A stretch of 64,000 bases of DNA, from the NCBI RefSeq assembly GCF_019966595.1, contig NZ_JAINFJ010000004.1, positions 310,001 through 374,000 of the forward strand, in the 5' to 3' direction. This stretch comes from Oricola indica. Lineage in GTDB: Bacteria > Pseudomonadota > Alphaproteobacteria > Rhizobiales > Rhizobiaceae. Below are positions 1 through 8,576 of this stretch, in pieces; position 1 is the stretch's first letter; each line of letters opens with the position of its first letter. The notes under the pieces were generated by a model. It was not told the DNA's origin and did no database searches. It saw nothing but the letters and a program-made list of their open reading frames with translations. The position numbers were made by a program, and so were the translations under genes.

Positions 1-1
1 G

Positions 2-541
2 ATGGAAAAGCACAATGTGATGATATCGGGCGTGCTCTGGAAGGATGTCGTCACCGAGACCCACAAGGCGAAATATTCCGATGTCGAGCTGACCCACATG
101 CTGGCCGATGCCGGCGGCATGCAGCTCGTGCGCTGGCCCAAACAGTTCGACGTCATCGTCACCGACAATCTCTTCGGCGACATGCTGTCCGACGTTGCCG
201 CCATGCTGACGGGCTCGCTGGGCATGCTGCCTTCGGCGTCTCTCGGCGCGCCGGACCCTGTTTCCGGCAAGCGCAAGGCGCTCTACGAGCCGGTACACGG
301 TTCCGCGCCCGACATCGCCGGCCAGGGCATCGCCAACCCGATCGCCATGATCGCGTCTTTCGCGATGTGCCTGCGCTACTCCTTCGGCCTGATCAACGAG
401 GCCGACCGGCTGGAGAAGGCGATCTCCACCGTCCTCGACAAGGGTCTTCGCACCGGCGACATCATGTCCGACGGCTGCACGAAGGTGACCACAGGCGAAA
501 TGGGCGACGCCGTGCTCGAAGCCTATGCCGGCGCCGCCTGA
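2..541 (+). CDS. leuB: 3-isopropylmalate dehydrogenase, C-terminal part (cut by window edge)
   Basis: This is the last 179 residues of LeuB, which oxidatively decarboxylates 3-isopropylmalate with NAD+ in leucine synthesis in the cytoplasm. The conserved [11 protein letters not shown] segment, which carries metal- and substrate-binding Asp residues, and the [15 protein letters not shown] motif, which forms part of the NAD pocket, are both present. The C-terminus looks complete and the stop is at 539-541. Family members have about 360-370 residues, so roughly half the gene lies left of the window, and the Met at position 2 is internal. A GC-rich hairpin follows (617-651), and the next gene converges on it. 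Confidence 0.96.
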   Translation: MEKHNVMISGVLWKDVVTETHKAKYSDVELTHMLADAGGMQLVRWPKQFDVIVTDNLFGDMLSDVAAMLTGSLGMLPSASLGAPDPVSGKRKALYEPVHGSAPDIAGQGIANPIAMIASFAMCLRYSFGLINEADRLEKAISTVLDKGLRTGDIMSDGCTKVTTGEMGDAVLEAYAGAA

Positions 542-616
542 CGCGATAAAGGGCCGTTGTGCGGGATTCGGAGATCGCCTTTCGTCACGCAACAGCGGCT
601 ATTGTGGCACATCGAG

Positions 617-651
617 CGGCGCGCCGAAGCCTGACAAGCCTCGGCGCGCCG
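617..651. terminator. GC-rich hairpin between convergent genes
   Basis: There is an inverted repeat with 11-bp perfect arms, CGGCGCGCCGA (617-627) and TCGGCGCGCCG (641-651), with a 13-nt loop. It sits between the stop of leuB and the stop of the convergent secreted-protein gene. There is no clear T-run on either side, so it may act as an mRNA-stabilising hairpin or a weak bidirectional terminator. Confidence 0.45.
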
Positions 652-661
652 TGCAAATGGC

Positions 662-1330
662 CTACTGCCAGGTCGTGAAGCCGATTGACAGGGTCTTGGG
701 CGATCCGCCGGAAAGCGCATTGATGCGGAACTGGGAAATCCGGCCTTCGTTCGTCTTGGCGCAGATATAGCTGCCGACCGGAAGGTCGCTCAACGACACG
801 CGATCCCGGGTCATCCGTGCGGAGGCGCAGCCCGCCGCACCGCGATTGGCGCGGTTGCCGACGCCGATCCGCGCGCCGTTCTGCGGAACGAGATAAAGCA
901 ACGCCCGAGTCTCCGCCTGGAACCAGAAATCCGCGCCGTTGCGCGTCACCGCGCCACGGTCCAGATCGAACAGGTAGGTCTGCGGGATATCAAGCCGCCC
1001 TGTCGCCGAGGTTCTTGGTCCGCCACCGCCGGACGCCTGGCAATCGAACCCGCCGCGCGCGGCCCGGCAGGTCTGGCCCCGCGGCGCCTCGCGCTGGATG
1101 CTGCCCGACGACCCATAAATGCACATCAAGGCGGGCTTCCCGCCGATGGCCTGCACCTTTGTTTCCGACAGCCGGTTGATCATGGGTGTGGTCCACCAGC
1201 CGGAAGGGAGATTGTCGGTGATCGTGCGCCGCGCCTGGTCGAGCGGGCAACGGATGAAGTCGGCGCTGGCTTCGGATGTCGCGCCCGCAATCACGGCCAG
1301 GACGGCCGCGGCCTTGATGAGGATGTGCAT
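662..1330 (-). CDS. secreted hypothetical protein, 222 aa
   Basis: I do not recognise a named family. The start at 1330 is chosen because AAGGAG (1339-1344) lies 8 nt upstream and the protein then opens with a good signal peptide (MHILIKAAAVLAVIAGATSEASA, cleavage likely after ASA), so it is exported to the periplasm. The mature part has several Cys residues (FIRCPLD, LMCIYG, QTCRAA, FDCQ, GCAS, YICAK), which suggests disulfides, and a Gly/Ser-rich linker near the middle. It is transcribed away from asd and shares a 226-bp divergent upstream region with it. No function is assigned. Confidence 0.75.
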   Translation of the reverse strand: MHILIKAAAVLAVIAGATSEASADFIRCPLDQARRTITDNLPSGWWTTPMINRLSETKVQAIGGKPALMCIYGSSGSIQREAPRGQTCRAARGGFDCQASGGGGPRTSATGRLDIPQTYLFDLDRGAVTRNGADFWFQAETRALLYLVPQNGARIGVGNRANRGAAGCASARMTRDRVSLSDLPVGSYICAKTNEGRISQFRINALSGGSPKTLSIGFTTWQ

Positions 1331-1556
1331 GGTCTTTTCTCCTTGCGTCGCCGGAAGCGGCGTTTGCGGTGAGACTAAACACGGCCGACTGAAGCCCGAT
1401 GTTGACTTTCGCACAGTCCTGCATCAAAACGCCGCCACCATGAGCACCGCAACGTCGAAAACCACGAAGACGACCTGACCGCTCCGCCCCTCACTCTCCC
1501 GGGGGCGGGACGAGTGGTGCTTGCCAAGCAAAGGGGAGAGAGGAGCAAGAAGGGCC

Positions 1557-2591
1557 ATGGGCTTTACAATCGCCATCGCAGGCGCAACCGGCAATGTCGG
1601 TCGCGAAATGCTCAACATACTGGAAGAACGCGGTTTCCCGGCAGACAAGGTCGTGCCGCTCGCCTCGCGCCGCTCCATCGGGCAGGAAGTCTCCTACGGC
1701 GACAAGACACTCAAGGTCCAGGCGCTGGAAAACTACGACTTCTCGGAAGCCGATATCTGCCTGATGTCGGCAGGCGGCAACGTGTCCAAGGAGTGGTCGC
1801 CGAAGATCGCCGCCAAGGGCTGCGTCGTCATCGACAACTCCTCGGCCTGGCGTTACGACTCCGACGTTCCGCTGATCGTTCCCGAGGTCAATGCCGATGC
1901 GGTCGAGGGCTTCCGGAAAAAGAATATCATCGCAAACCCGAACTGCTCCACGGCGCAGCTCGTCGTCGCCCTGAAGCCGCTGCACGACGCGGCGACCATC
2001 AAGCGCATCGTGGTATCGACCTATCAGTCGGTCTCGGGTGCCGGCAAGGAAGGCATGGACGAGCTCTTTACCCAGACGCGCGCGGTCTTCGTGTCCGATC
2101 CGCTGGAGAACAAGAAGTTCACCAAGCGCATCGCCTTCAACGTCATTCCCCATATCGACGTCTTCATGGAGGACGGCTACACGAAGGAGGAATGGAAGGT
2201 CCTGGCCGAAACCAAGAAGATGCTCGACCCGAAGATCAAGGTCACCTGCACCGCAGTGCGCGTGCCCGTCTTCATCGGCCATTCGGAAGCCGTCAACATC
2301 GAGTTCGAGAAGCCGATCACGGCCGACGAGGCACGCGAGATCCTGCGCGAGGCCCCGGGCTGCCTGGTCATCGACAAGCATGAGGACGGCGGTTACATCA
2401 CGCCGTATGAAAGCGCCGGCGAGGACGCCACCTATATCAGCCGCATCCGTGAGGACGCCACGGTCGAAAACGGCCTCAACATTTGGGTCGTCTCCGACAA
2501 CCTGCGCAAGGGCGCGGCATTGAACACGGTGCAGATCGCCGAGCTCCTGGTCAATCGTCACCTGATCGAGCCGAAAAAGAAGGCTGCCTGA
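1557..2591 (+). CDS. asd: aspartate-semialdehyde dehydrogenase
   Basis: Asd reduces aspartyl-4-phosphate to aspartate semialdehyde with NADPH, the branch point to lysine/diaminopimelate, threonine and methionine. The 344-residue protein has the N-terminal nucleotide-binding GATGNVG (residues 9-15), the active-site Cys in NPNCSTAQL (Cys130) and the catalytic His in FIGHSEAV (His242). The frame is open upstream to a TTG at 1521, but the ATG at 1557 has AGGAG (1541-1545) upstream and puts the Rossmann motif at the normal distance from the N-terminus. A terminator follows. Confidence 0.97.
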   Translation: MGFTIAIAGATGNVGREMLNILEERGFPADKVVPLASRRSIGQEVSYGDKTLKVQALENYDFSEADICLMSAGGNVSKEWSPKIAAKGCVVIDNSSAWRYDSDVPLIVPEVNADAVEGFRKKNIIANPNCSTAQLVVALKPLHDAATIKRIVVSTYQSVSGAGKEGMDELFTQTRAVFVSDPLENKKFTKRIAFNVIPHIDVFMEDGYTKEEWKVLAETKKMLDPKIKVTCTAVRVPVFIGHSEAVNIEFEKPITADEAREILREAPGCLVIDKHEDGGYITPYESAGEDATYISRIREDATVENGLNIWVVSDNLRKGAALNTVQIAELLVNRHLIEPKKKAA

Positions 2592-2611
2592 TTGGCGAGT
2601 GTTCGATACCG

Positions 2612-2640
2612 GGCGGGGAGGGGAACCTTCCCGCCTTTTT
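2612..2640 (+). terminator. rho-independent terminator after asd
   Basis: The stem GGCGGGGAGG (2612-2621) pairs with CCTTCCCGCC (2626-2635) with one G-T wobble and a GGAA loop. It is followed by TTTTT (2636-2640) and lies 20 bp after the asd stop. Confidence 0.85.
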
Positions 2641-2697
2641 CATGCGCCGCACTGCGGCAAATTGTGCATTCCGAGCGGACGCACTGGAATGCTTAGG

Positions 2698-2707
2698 TTG
2701 ATATCAA
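2698..2707. promoter_or_regulatory. palindrome TTGATATCAA, candidate MarR operator
   Basis: This perfect 10-bp palindrome ends 12 bp before the ATG of the MarR-family gene. MarR proteins bind short palindromes of this kind as dimers and often repress their own gene, so autoregulation is inferred. A second half-like AATATAAT tract follows directly and could be part of a -10 element. Confidence 0.5.
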
Positions 2708-2719
2708 TATAATTCGGCG

Positions 2720-3160
2720 ATGAAAAAAACATCTGCCTTTCCCTTCGAGTCCACGCTCGAGGTGCGCGACGCATGCCTGTGCCTGCATCTGCAACGCGCC
2801 GCGCGCAAGGTCGCGCGCATTTTTGACGACGCCTTTCGGCCGCTCGGCATTACCAACGGGCAGTTTTCGCTCCTGATTTCGCTCAACCGACCGGAACCGC
2901 CCGTCATGGGCGATGTCGCCGCACTGCTGGCGCTTGATCGAACAACGTTGACAGCCAATCTGAAACCGCTTGAACGGCGCGGCCTCGTGGTCGTTTCTCC
3001 CGATCCGAACGATCGTCGCAGCCGGCGTCTGGCGTTGACCGCCGAGGGCGAGGAACTGATGAACAGGGCCTATCCGATCTGGCGCGAAACCCATGCGCTG
3101 ATCGACAAAATGATCGCCGATCCCGACCGCCTGCGCACCGATCTGCTGGCCCTCTCCTGA
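2720..3160 (+). CDS. MarR-family transcriptional regulator
   Basis: The protein has 146 residues, typical for MarR. The winged-helix region runs from about residue 45 (ITNGQFSLL) through the recognition helix (LDRTTLTANLKPLERRGLV) to the wing (PNDRRSRRLALT). Two Cys close to the N-terminus (Cys19 and Cys21, ACLCLHLQRAARK) could be redox-sensitive, as in some MarR members; this is inference. The palindrome TTGATATCAA sits just upstream. The gene converges on the RND efflux operon through a shared terminator, so it may or may not control that operon; a TetR gene flanks the other end. Confidence 0.9.
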   Translation: MKKTSAFPFESTLEVRDACLCLHLQRAARKVARIFDDAFRPLGITNGQFSLLISLNRPEPPVMGDVAALLALDRTTLTANLKPLERRGLVVVSPDPNDRRSRRLALTAEGEELMNRAYPIWRETHALIDKMIADPDRLRTDLLALS

Positions 3161-3164
3161 ACAA

Positions 3165-3193
3165 AAAAGGCCGGCTACGAGAGCCGGCCTTTT
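3165..3193. terminator. bidirectional rho-independent terminator
   Basis: A perfect 12-bp stem, AAAAGGCCGGCT (3165-3176) and AGCCGGCCTTTT (3182-3193), surrounds a 5-nt loop. It has A/T runs at both ends and lies between the convergent MarR gene and the RND pump gene, so it serves both strands. Confidence 0.92.
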
Positions 3194-3215
3194 ATGTTCA
3201 TCTGTCGTCCGGGGC

Positions 3216-6200
3216 CTATTCGGCGGCTTTCGGAAACTCGTGGATGTTCTCATAGGGCTCGGACTGCTCTCCGGTCTCGGCCTCTTGGTTCTTCGGCTGT
3301 TCGGCAACTGCCTTCTTCTTGCGACGAAACAACTTGGCGAGCAGGCTGCGATCATCCGCAATCCAGGCATTGTCGCGCGTGAACACCATCAGGGCGGCCG
3401 GGGTCACCACGAGCGTCAGCATGGTGGAGAAGGCGAGGCCGAACACGATCGCGCTCGAGAGGGAGATCCACCATTGCGTCGATGGTGCGCCGATCGTCAC
3501 CTCATGGCTCAGAAGCGCCAGATTGACGCCGAAGGCGATCGGCAGCACGCCCAGAATGGCCGTGATCGCCGTCAGCATGACCGGACGCACGCGTTCGCGG
3601 CAGGTTTCCAGGACGGCTTCAAGCTTGTCCCAGCCTTCCGAACGCAGATGCACGTAGGTGTCGATCAGGACGATGTTGTTGTTCACGACCACACCGGCCA
3701 ACGCGATCGTGCCGACCGCTGTCATCACGATCACGAAAGGCTGTTGCATGATCAGAAGACCGAGCAGGACGCCGACCGTCGACATGACCACGGCTGTCAG
3801 CACCAGCCAGACATAAGTGAACCGGTTGAACTGGGCGAGCAGCAACGCGAAGATCAGGAAGATCGCGACCCCGAACGCCTTGCCGAGGAAGGCCGAAGCT
3901 TCCGCGCTTTCCTCGTTCGAGCCGCCAAGCTTCCAGCGCACGTTTTCCGGCAAGTCGAGCGTGGGCAGCGCGTCCGCCACCTGCTGCTGGAAAACCGAAT
4001 CCTGCGCGCCTTCGGTGAGGTTCGCGGACACGATGACCGTGCGCGTGCCGTCGATGCGCTTGAGAGTGCCAAGGCTCTTGGCCGGTTCGCGCGTCACGAA
4101 ATTCGAAAGAGGAACCGAACCCTGCGGGGTCTCGATCCGCAACTGCTCGAGTGTCGACAGGGTGCGCCGGTCTTCCGGCAGGCGCAGCCTTATATCGACC
4201 GCATCATCGGCGCCGGCCGGACGATAATCCGACAATTTGAGGCCGGTCGTCACGAGTTGCACGACAGTCCCGACGGAACCCGGCCCGATGCCGTATTTGG
4301 CGGCCTCGGTGCGATCCACCTTCAGCTCCCAGTCGATCGACGGCGGCGGCGCACCGTCCGAAAGGTCGATGACCTCGGGAATCGTACGCAGGTAATTCGC
4401 GACTGTCGCCGCAGCCTCGTCGAGCCCCTCCGGATTGCTCGCGGACAGTTCGACCTGGATCGGCTTGCCTTGCGGCGGACCCGCATCCGGAACCGAAACC
4501 TCGGCCTCGACGCCGGGAAGACCGGAAAGCGCGCCGCGCAGATCCGTCAGGATCTCGCTCGCTTCCTTGCGCTCGCGCCAGTCGACAAATTCGTACTGGA
4601 TCGTTCCGATGACATCCTCGTCCGGCGAACCACCCATTCCGCCACCACCGCTGGAAGCGCCGACGCGGGTATAGACGGTTTCAATTCCGGGCCAACCGAG
4701 CACACGCTCCTCGACCGTGGATACGGCCTCGTCCTGCTCGTCGAGCGACAGGTTTCCGCGCGCATGCACATAGACGAGCCCGTATTGCGGTTCGACGCTC
4801 GGGAAAAACTCGGTCCCGCTATTATATTTGCCATAGGCGAAGACGATTCCGACCATCAGGGCCGAAACGAAGCCAAGCGTCGGCAGCGGATGACGCACCG
4901 CTTTCTTGACGACCGCCATGTAGAGCCCGTCCGGCTTGCGCTCCTCGACCACGGCCTTGCCGAAGATCGAGCCGAGCGTCGGCGCGAAGAACAGGGCGTA
5001 GAGAATAGAGGCCGACAGGGTGAAGATCAGCGTCAGCGGCAGATAGCCCATGAACTCGCCGACAATGCCGGGCCAGAACAGAAGCGGAGAGAACGCGGCG
5101 ATACGCGTTGCGGTTGCCACCACGACCGGACCGAACATGCGCCGCGCGGCTTCCGCGAAGGCCGGGCCCGAAGGCATACCCTCGGTCATGCGCCGCTCGG
5201 CGTATTCCGTCACGATGATCGCATCGTCGACCAGCATGCCGACGGCCAGGATCAGGCTGAACAGCACGACGAGGTTGACGGTCAGCCCGGCCAGCGAAAG
5301 CGCAAGGATGCCCATCAGGAACGAAGTCGGGATCGCCAGACCGATCAGGATCGACGACCGGATGCCGAGGAAATAAAGGATCACGATGAAGACGAGGATG
5401 ACCGCCGTCAGAACCGAGTTCTGGAGGTCCTCGAGCAGCGTGCGGATATCGGTCGACTTGTCCTGGCTGTAGGTGACTTCCACACCGGTCGGCAAGTTGG
5501 CCTTGAACTCCTCGGCCGCCGCCTTCACGCCGTCCACGGTCTCGATCAGGTTTGCGCCGGTGCGCTTCGAAACCTCGATTGCGACAGCCCGCTTGCCGTT
5601 CAGCCGCGCCTTGCTTTTCTCGTCCTCGAAGGTGGACCGGATCGTCGCCAGGTCCCGGGCGCGCACGACGGCATTGCCGTTCGCCGCGATCGGCAGGTTG
5701 GCGACATCCTCGACCGTCTCGATCAACGCCGGCACCTTGACGGCATATTTGCCCTCGCTGCCTTCCAGCGTGCCGGCCGCAACGAGCTGGTTGTTGGCCC
5801 TCACGCCGCCGATCATCTGGTCAAGCTGGAGATTGTAGGAGGAGAGTTTCGCCGGATCGATGATGACCTCGACCATCTCGTCGCGCGAACCCTGCAAATT
5901 GGCCTCGAGCACGCCGGACACGTCCTCGATCTTTTCCTGCAATTCCTTGGCGGCACGCGTCAGGACTCGCTCCGGCGCATCGCCTGAAAGCGTCACGACC
6001 AGAACCGGGAATTCCGAGATGTTGACCTCGTTGACGGACGGCTCGTCGGTCCCGTCGGGAAATTCGCGCTTGGCGTCGTCCACTTTTGAGCGGACATCCT
6101 CCAGCGCCGTCGAAAGATCGGCGTCGGGTTCGAATTCAAGAACGACGTTGCCGCCGCCCTGGTAGGCGTTGGACGTCATCTTGTCGACGCCCTTGATATT

Positions 6201-6419
6201 CTGAACCTGGGTCTCGACGGGCCGCACAAGCATGCGTTCCGCATCTTCGGGCGAGATGCCCTGAAGATGCAGGCTCACGTAGATCACCGGAATCTGGACA
6301 TCCGGCTCGGCCTCTTTCGGCACGTTGATATAGGCCACGGCGCCCGCAATGATGATGAAGATCAGCGCCGTGATCGTCAGTCGCGCGTTGTTGACCGCGA
6401 CTCCGAGGAAATTCAGCAT
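3216..6419 (-). CDS. RND-family efflux pump, inner-membrane transporter
   Basis: This 1067-residue AcrB/MdtB-type resistance-nodulation-division transporter is the proton-driven part of a tripartite efflux system. The N-terminal transmembrane helix (about residues 12-33) is followed by a long periplasmic loop. A membrane block around residues 335-480 contains the proton-relay pair Asp398/Asp399 in GMLVDDAIIV. A second periplasmic loop and a second membrane block (from about residue 860, with VVVNNNIVLID) complete the usual two-fold repeat. A charged cytoplasmic tail ends it. Only 2 bp separate it from the upstream adaptor gene, so the two are co-translated. No outer-membrane TolC partner is present nearby. 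The substrate cannot be read from sequence. Confidence 0.95.
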   Translation of the reverse strand: MLNFLGVAVNNARLTITALIFIIIAGAVAYINVPKEAEPDVQIPVIYVSLHLQGISPEDAERMLVRPVETQVQNIKGVDKMTSNAYQGGGNVVLEFEPDADLSTALEDVRSKVDDAKREFPDGTDEPSVNEVNISEFPVLVVTLSGDAPERVLTRAAKELQEKIEDVSGVLEANLQGSRDEMVEVIIDPAKLSSYNLQLDQMIGGVRANNQLVAAGTLEGSEGKYAVKVPALIETVEDVANLPIAANGNAVVRARDLATIRSTFEDEKSKARLNGKRAVAIEVSKRTGANLIETVDGVKAAAEEFKANLPTGVEVTYSQDKSTDIRTLLEDLQNSVLTAVILVFIVILYFLGIRSSILIGLAIPTSFLMGILALSLAGLTVNLVVLFSLILAVGMLVDDAIIVTEYAERRMTEGMPSGPAFAEAARRMFGPVVVATATRIAAFSPLLFWPGIVGEFMGYLPLTLIFTLSASILYALFFAPTLGSIFGKAVVEERKPDGLYMAVVKKAVRHPLPTLGFVSALMVGIVFAYGKYNSGTEFFPSVEPQYGLVYVHARGNLSLDEQDEAVSTVEERVLGWPGIETVYTRVGASSGGGGMGGSPDEDVIGTIQYEFVDWRERKEASEILTDLRGALSGLPGVEAEVSVPDAGPPQGKPIQVELSASNPEGLDEAAATVANYLRTIPEVIDLSDGAPPPSIDWELKVDRTEAAKYGIGPGSVGTVVQLVTTGLKLSDYRPAGADDAVDIRLRLPEDRRTLSTLEQLRIETPQGSVPLSNFVTREPAKSLGTLKRIDGTRTVIVSANLTEGAQDSVFQQQVADALPTLDLPENVRWKLGGSNEESAEASAFLGKAFGVAIFLIFALLLAQFNRFTYVWLVLTAVVMSTVGVLLGLLIMQQPFVIVMTAVGTIALAGVVVNNNIVLIDTYVHLRSEGWDKLEAVLETCRERVRPVMLTAITAILGVLPIAFGVNLALLSHEVTIGAPSTQWWISLSSAIVFGLAFSTMLTLVVTPAALMVFTRDNAWIADDRSLLAKLFRRKKKAVAEQPKNQEAETGEQSEPYENIHEFPKAAE

Positions 6420-6421
6420 GT

Positions 6422-7555
6422 TCAGATCGCTCCCGCGGATGCTTCCTCGATAAGCCGCTGGATGGTCTCCCCATCGGCCTCGACCGGTTTCACCTTCACG
6501 CCGTCACCGACGAAATTCTGGCCGGCGACGATCACGCGGGCGCCTTCCGGAATGCCCCCGAGTATCAGCGCACCCGTGGAATCGTCGACGATGTCGATCG
6601 GGTGGAAGACGACGACATCATCTTCGTTGACCGTGCGCACGCCGATCTCGCCATCGTCGTTGAGTGCCACGACGGAACGCGGTACCGGCGTCGCCAGGAC
6701 CGGCTCGCCCCGCAGAACGACTTCCGCAGTCATGCCGGCCGGGATTGCGAGTTCCGGGTTGGATACCTCGACTTCGACCGTATAGGTGCGGGTCGCCGCC
6801 TGCGCGGATCGGCTTATGTAGCGGATCGTTCCCGTCACCGTGGATCCGTCGACCAGCCGCAGATCGGCCGGGTTGCCGACCTTGACCACGCCAAGGTCGC
6901 TTTCGTTGACTTCGCCGGTGCCGATAATCGGATCGAGCGCGATGAGAGTGGCAACCGGCGTCCCGGTCGATACAGACGCGCCTTCCTCGACATCGACGGA
7001 ATCGACCACCCCGTCATAGGCAGCCACGACTTCCAGTTTGTCGACTTCGGCCTGCGCCGCCTCGACCTGGCTCTCTGCGGCACGCAACGCGGACTGCGCG
7101 GCATCGCCCTGCAGTTTCGCCAGCGTGCCCTGTTCAACGAGCTTCATCTTGGCTTCGGCTTCCGCCTTCGCCTGTTCCAGCGCCTGTTCGGCTGAACGCA
7201 GCGCGGAAATACGGCCTTCCGGCGCGATACGGGCGATGACGTCGCCTTCCTTGACGATAGCGCCTTGCTTGACGGCCAGTTCACCGATGATACCGGCGGC
7301 GCGAGCCGTCAGCTTGGTCACCTTGTCCGCCTTGGTCACGCCGGAAATATTGACCGACCGTGCGTGCCGGATCTGCGGGATCACCGCGACACCAACAACC
7401 TGCAGCGGTTTGGATGGCTCGGAAGCGGCGGCCTGTTCGGCCGGCGTTTCGCTCGCACTTTCCTGGGCGCTTCCAACCGACGAGAATTCGCCGGTGGCGA
7501 TCCATGCGGCCGAACCAAGGAAAACAAGAATGGCTATGTAGCGGTTCGCTTTCAT
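6422..7555 (-). CDS. RND efflux periplasmic adaptor (HlyD/AcrA family)
   Basis: This 377-residue membrane-fusion protein links the RND pump to an outer-membrane channel. An N-terminal hydrophobic anchor or signal (residues 5-24) is followed by a lipoyl half-domain (QGAIVKEGDVIARI), an Ala/Glu/Lys-rich alpha-helical hairpin with coiled-coil character (about residues 115-175), the second lipoyl half (AAYDGVVDSVDVEEGASVSTG), and beta-barrel and membrane-proximal domains. It is the first gene of the operon, with the pump 2 bp downstream. The TetR gene is transcribed divergently from the other side of a 300-bp control region. Confidence 0.94.
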   Translation of the reverse strand: MKANRYIAILVFLGSAAWIATGEFSSVGSAQESASETPAEQAAASEPSKPLQVVGVAVIPQIRHARSVNISGVTKADKVTKLTARAAGIIGELAVKQGAIVKEGDVIARIAPEGRISALRSAEQALEQAKAEAEAKMKLVEQGTLAKLQGDAAQSALRAAESQVEAAQAEVDKLEVVAAYDGVVDSVDVEEGASVSTGTPVATLIALDPIIGTGEVNESDLGVVKVGNPADLRLVDGSTVTGTIRYISRSAQAATRTYTVEVEVSNPELAIPAGMTAEVVLRGEPVLATPVPRSVVALNDDGEIGVRTVNEDDVVVFHPIDIVDDSTGALILGGIPEGARVIVAGQNFVGDGVKVKPVEADGETIQRLIEEASAGAI

Positions 7556-7855
7556 ATTCGTCTCTTCGATACATCGGGAACGGGCCGGCGCCAGGAAACT
7601 GACTTCAAATGGCCGCGAGCACTACTTATTCAACACTTCCGATCCCATGACCGGTCGATTCTTAACATTTACGGGACCGATTGTTGTTGGATTACCACAT
7701 ATTGCACTGCACAAAACAATCCATCATCGACTACGCGAATTGAATCTCTCTGTTAAGAGGCAAGTTGCGAAATAGTATTCCCTCTTGGGAATCTCGTGAA
7801 CGCAGAACGATGTTCAGCGCATACGCCGTTTGACAAATTGACAAAATAACGAAAA
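7556..7855. promoter_or_regulatory. divergent control region between efflux operon and tetR
   Basis: This 300-bp stretch has no gene and is clearly more AT-rich than its surroundings (about 7620-7855). It must hold promoters for the leftward efflux operon and the rightward tetR gene. The only repeat I can define is at the tetR end: two tandem copies of TTGACAAA (7830-7837 and 7838-7845), followed by an inverted TGTCA (7857-7861) that overlaps the annotated tetR start. Confidence 0.6.
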
Positions 7856-7861
7856 ATGTCA
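7830..7861. promoter_or_regulatory. candidate TetR operator: tandem TTGACAAA plus inverted TGTCA
   Basis: TTGACAAA occurs twice head to tail (7830-7845), and the second copy forms an imperfect inverted repeat with TGTCA at 7857-7861 (TGACA, 13-nt spacer, TGTCA). The position directly at the tetR start is where an autorepressor would bind. One TTGACA could equally be the -35 element of the tetR promoter. Confidence 0.45.
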
Positions 7862-8500
7862 TACCGTCAAGTGATGATGCTCCACACCACCCCAGACAAA
7901 CGCGGAACGATCCTCGCCGCCGCCTTCGAGGTTTTCATAAGCTACGGCTTCCGGAAAACATCGATGGACGATATCGCGCGCGCCGCCGGCATGTCGCGTC
8001 CGGCGCTCTATCAGGTCTTCCGGAACAAGACGGAGATTTTCCGCGCCGCCAGCCAGAGCCTTCTCGTCAAGTTTGGCCACGAGACGCGTGCCGCTTTCGA
8101 TAGCGACAAGCCCTTCGCCGAGCGGCTTTTCAACTCCATCGACCAGAGCATTCTCTCGCTGCACCGCAAGATCGATGCGACCCCGCATGGCGCGGAACTC
8201 ATGGGCGTCAACGCGGAAGTCGCAGGCGACATCGAGGAGAAATGGTGCGACATGATGGTCGATGCGATTGCCGAGGGCGTCACCGAAGCCGAAAGCAAGG
8301 GCGAGATCGCGCTCGCGCCGCTCGGTGTGGATGCACACCGGGTCGCGACAATCGTCATGCAGGCCATGGAAGGCATGAAGGCGAAATACCTGCGTGGAGA
8401 ACCGATCGAGGACGATGTTCGCCACATGGTGAATTTCGTCGCTGGTGCCCTCGCCATTTCCATAAGAACCACCAGCGAGTGCAAATCAGGTCTTGGCTGA
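7856..8500 (+). CDS. TetR-family transcriptional regulator
   Basis: This 214-residue TetR-type repressor has an N-terminal DNA-binding domain (GTILAAAFEVFISYGFRKTS, then helix-turn-helix DDIARAAGMSRPALYQVFRNK, about residues 39-62) and an all-helical ligand domain. It is divergent from the HlyD/RND operon, so it probably represses that operon and itself and releases DNA on binding an efflux substrate. The start is uncertain: the ATG at 7856 lacks a clear ribosome binding site and lies inside a repeat; GTG/ATG/ATG codons at 7871, 7874 and 7877 are alternatives that would trim 5-7 residues. Confidence 0.93.
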   Translation: MSYRQVMMLHTTPDKRGTILAAAFEVFISYGFRKTSMDDIARAAGMSRPALYQVFRNKTEIFRAASQSLLVKFGHETRAAFDSDKPFAERLFNSIDQSILSLHRKIDATPHGAELMGVNAEVAGDIEEKWCDMMVDAIAEGVTEAESKGEIALAPLGVDAHRVATIVMQAMEGMKAKYLRGEPIEDDVRHMVNFVAGALAISIRTTSECKSGLG

Positions 8501-8576
8501 ACATCAGCATTGGAATGCGCGTTCGAGCCGAAGGCGAGAGGCAGCGCATTTTGGTTCGATTGCGACCTGAAATGCA

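Noticed and set aside
1491-2561. 356-codon minus-strand frame opposite asd
   Set aside because: It is antisense to an intact asd gene with all catalytic motifs; no domain or ribosome binding site is seen.
3240-5987. 915-codon plus-strand open frame opposite the RND pump
   Set aside because: It lies wholly antisense to a complete RND transporter; the translation is rich in Arg, His and Asp with no domain, as expected of a GC-rich shadow frame.
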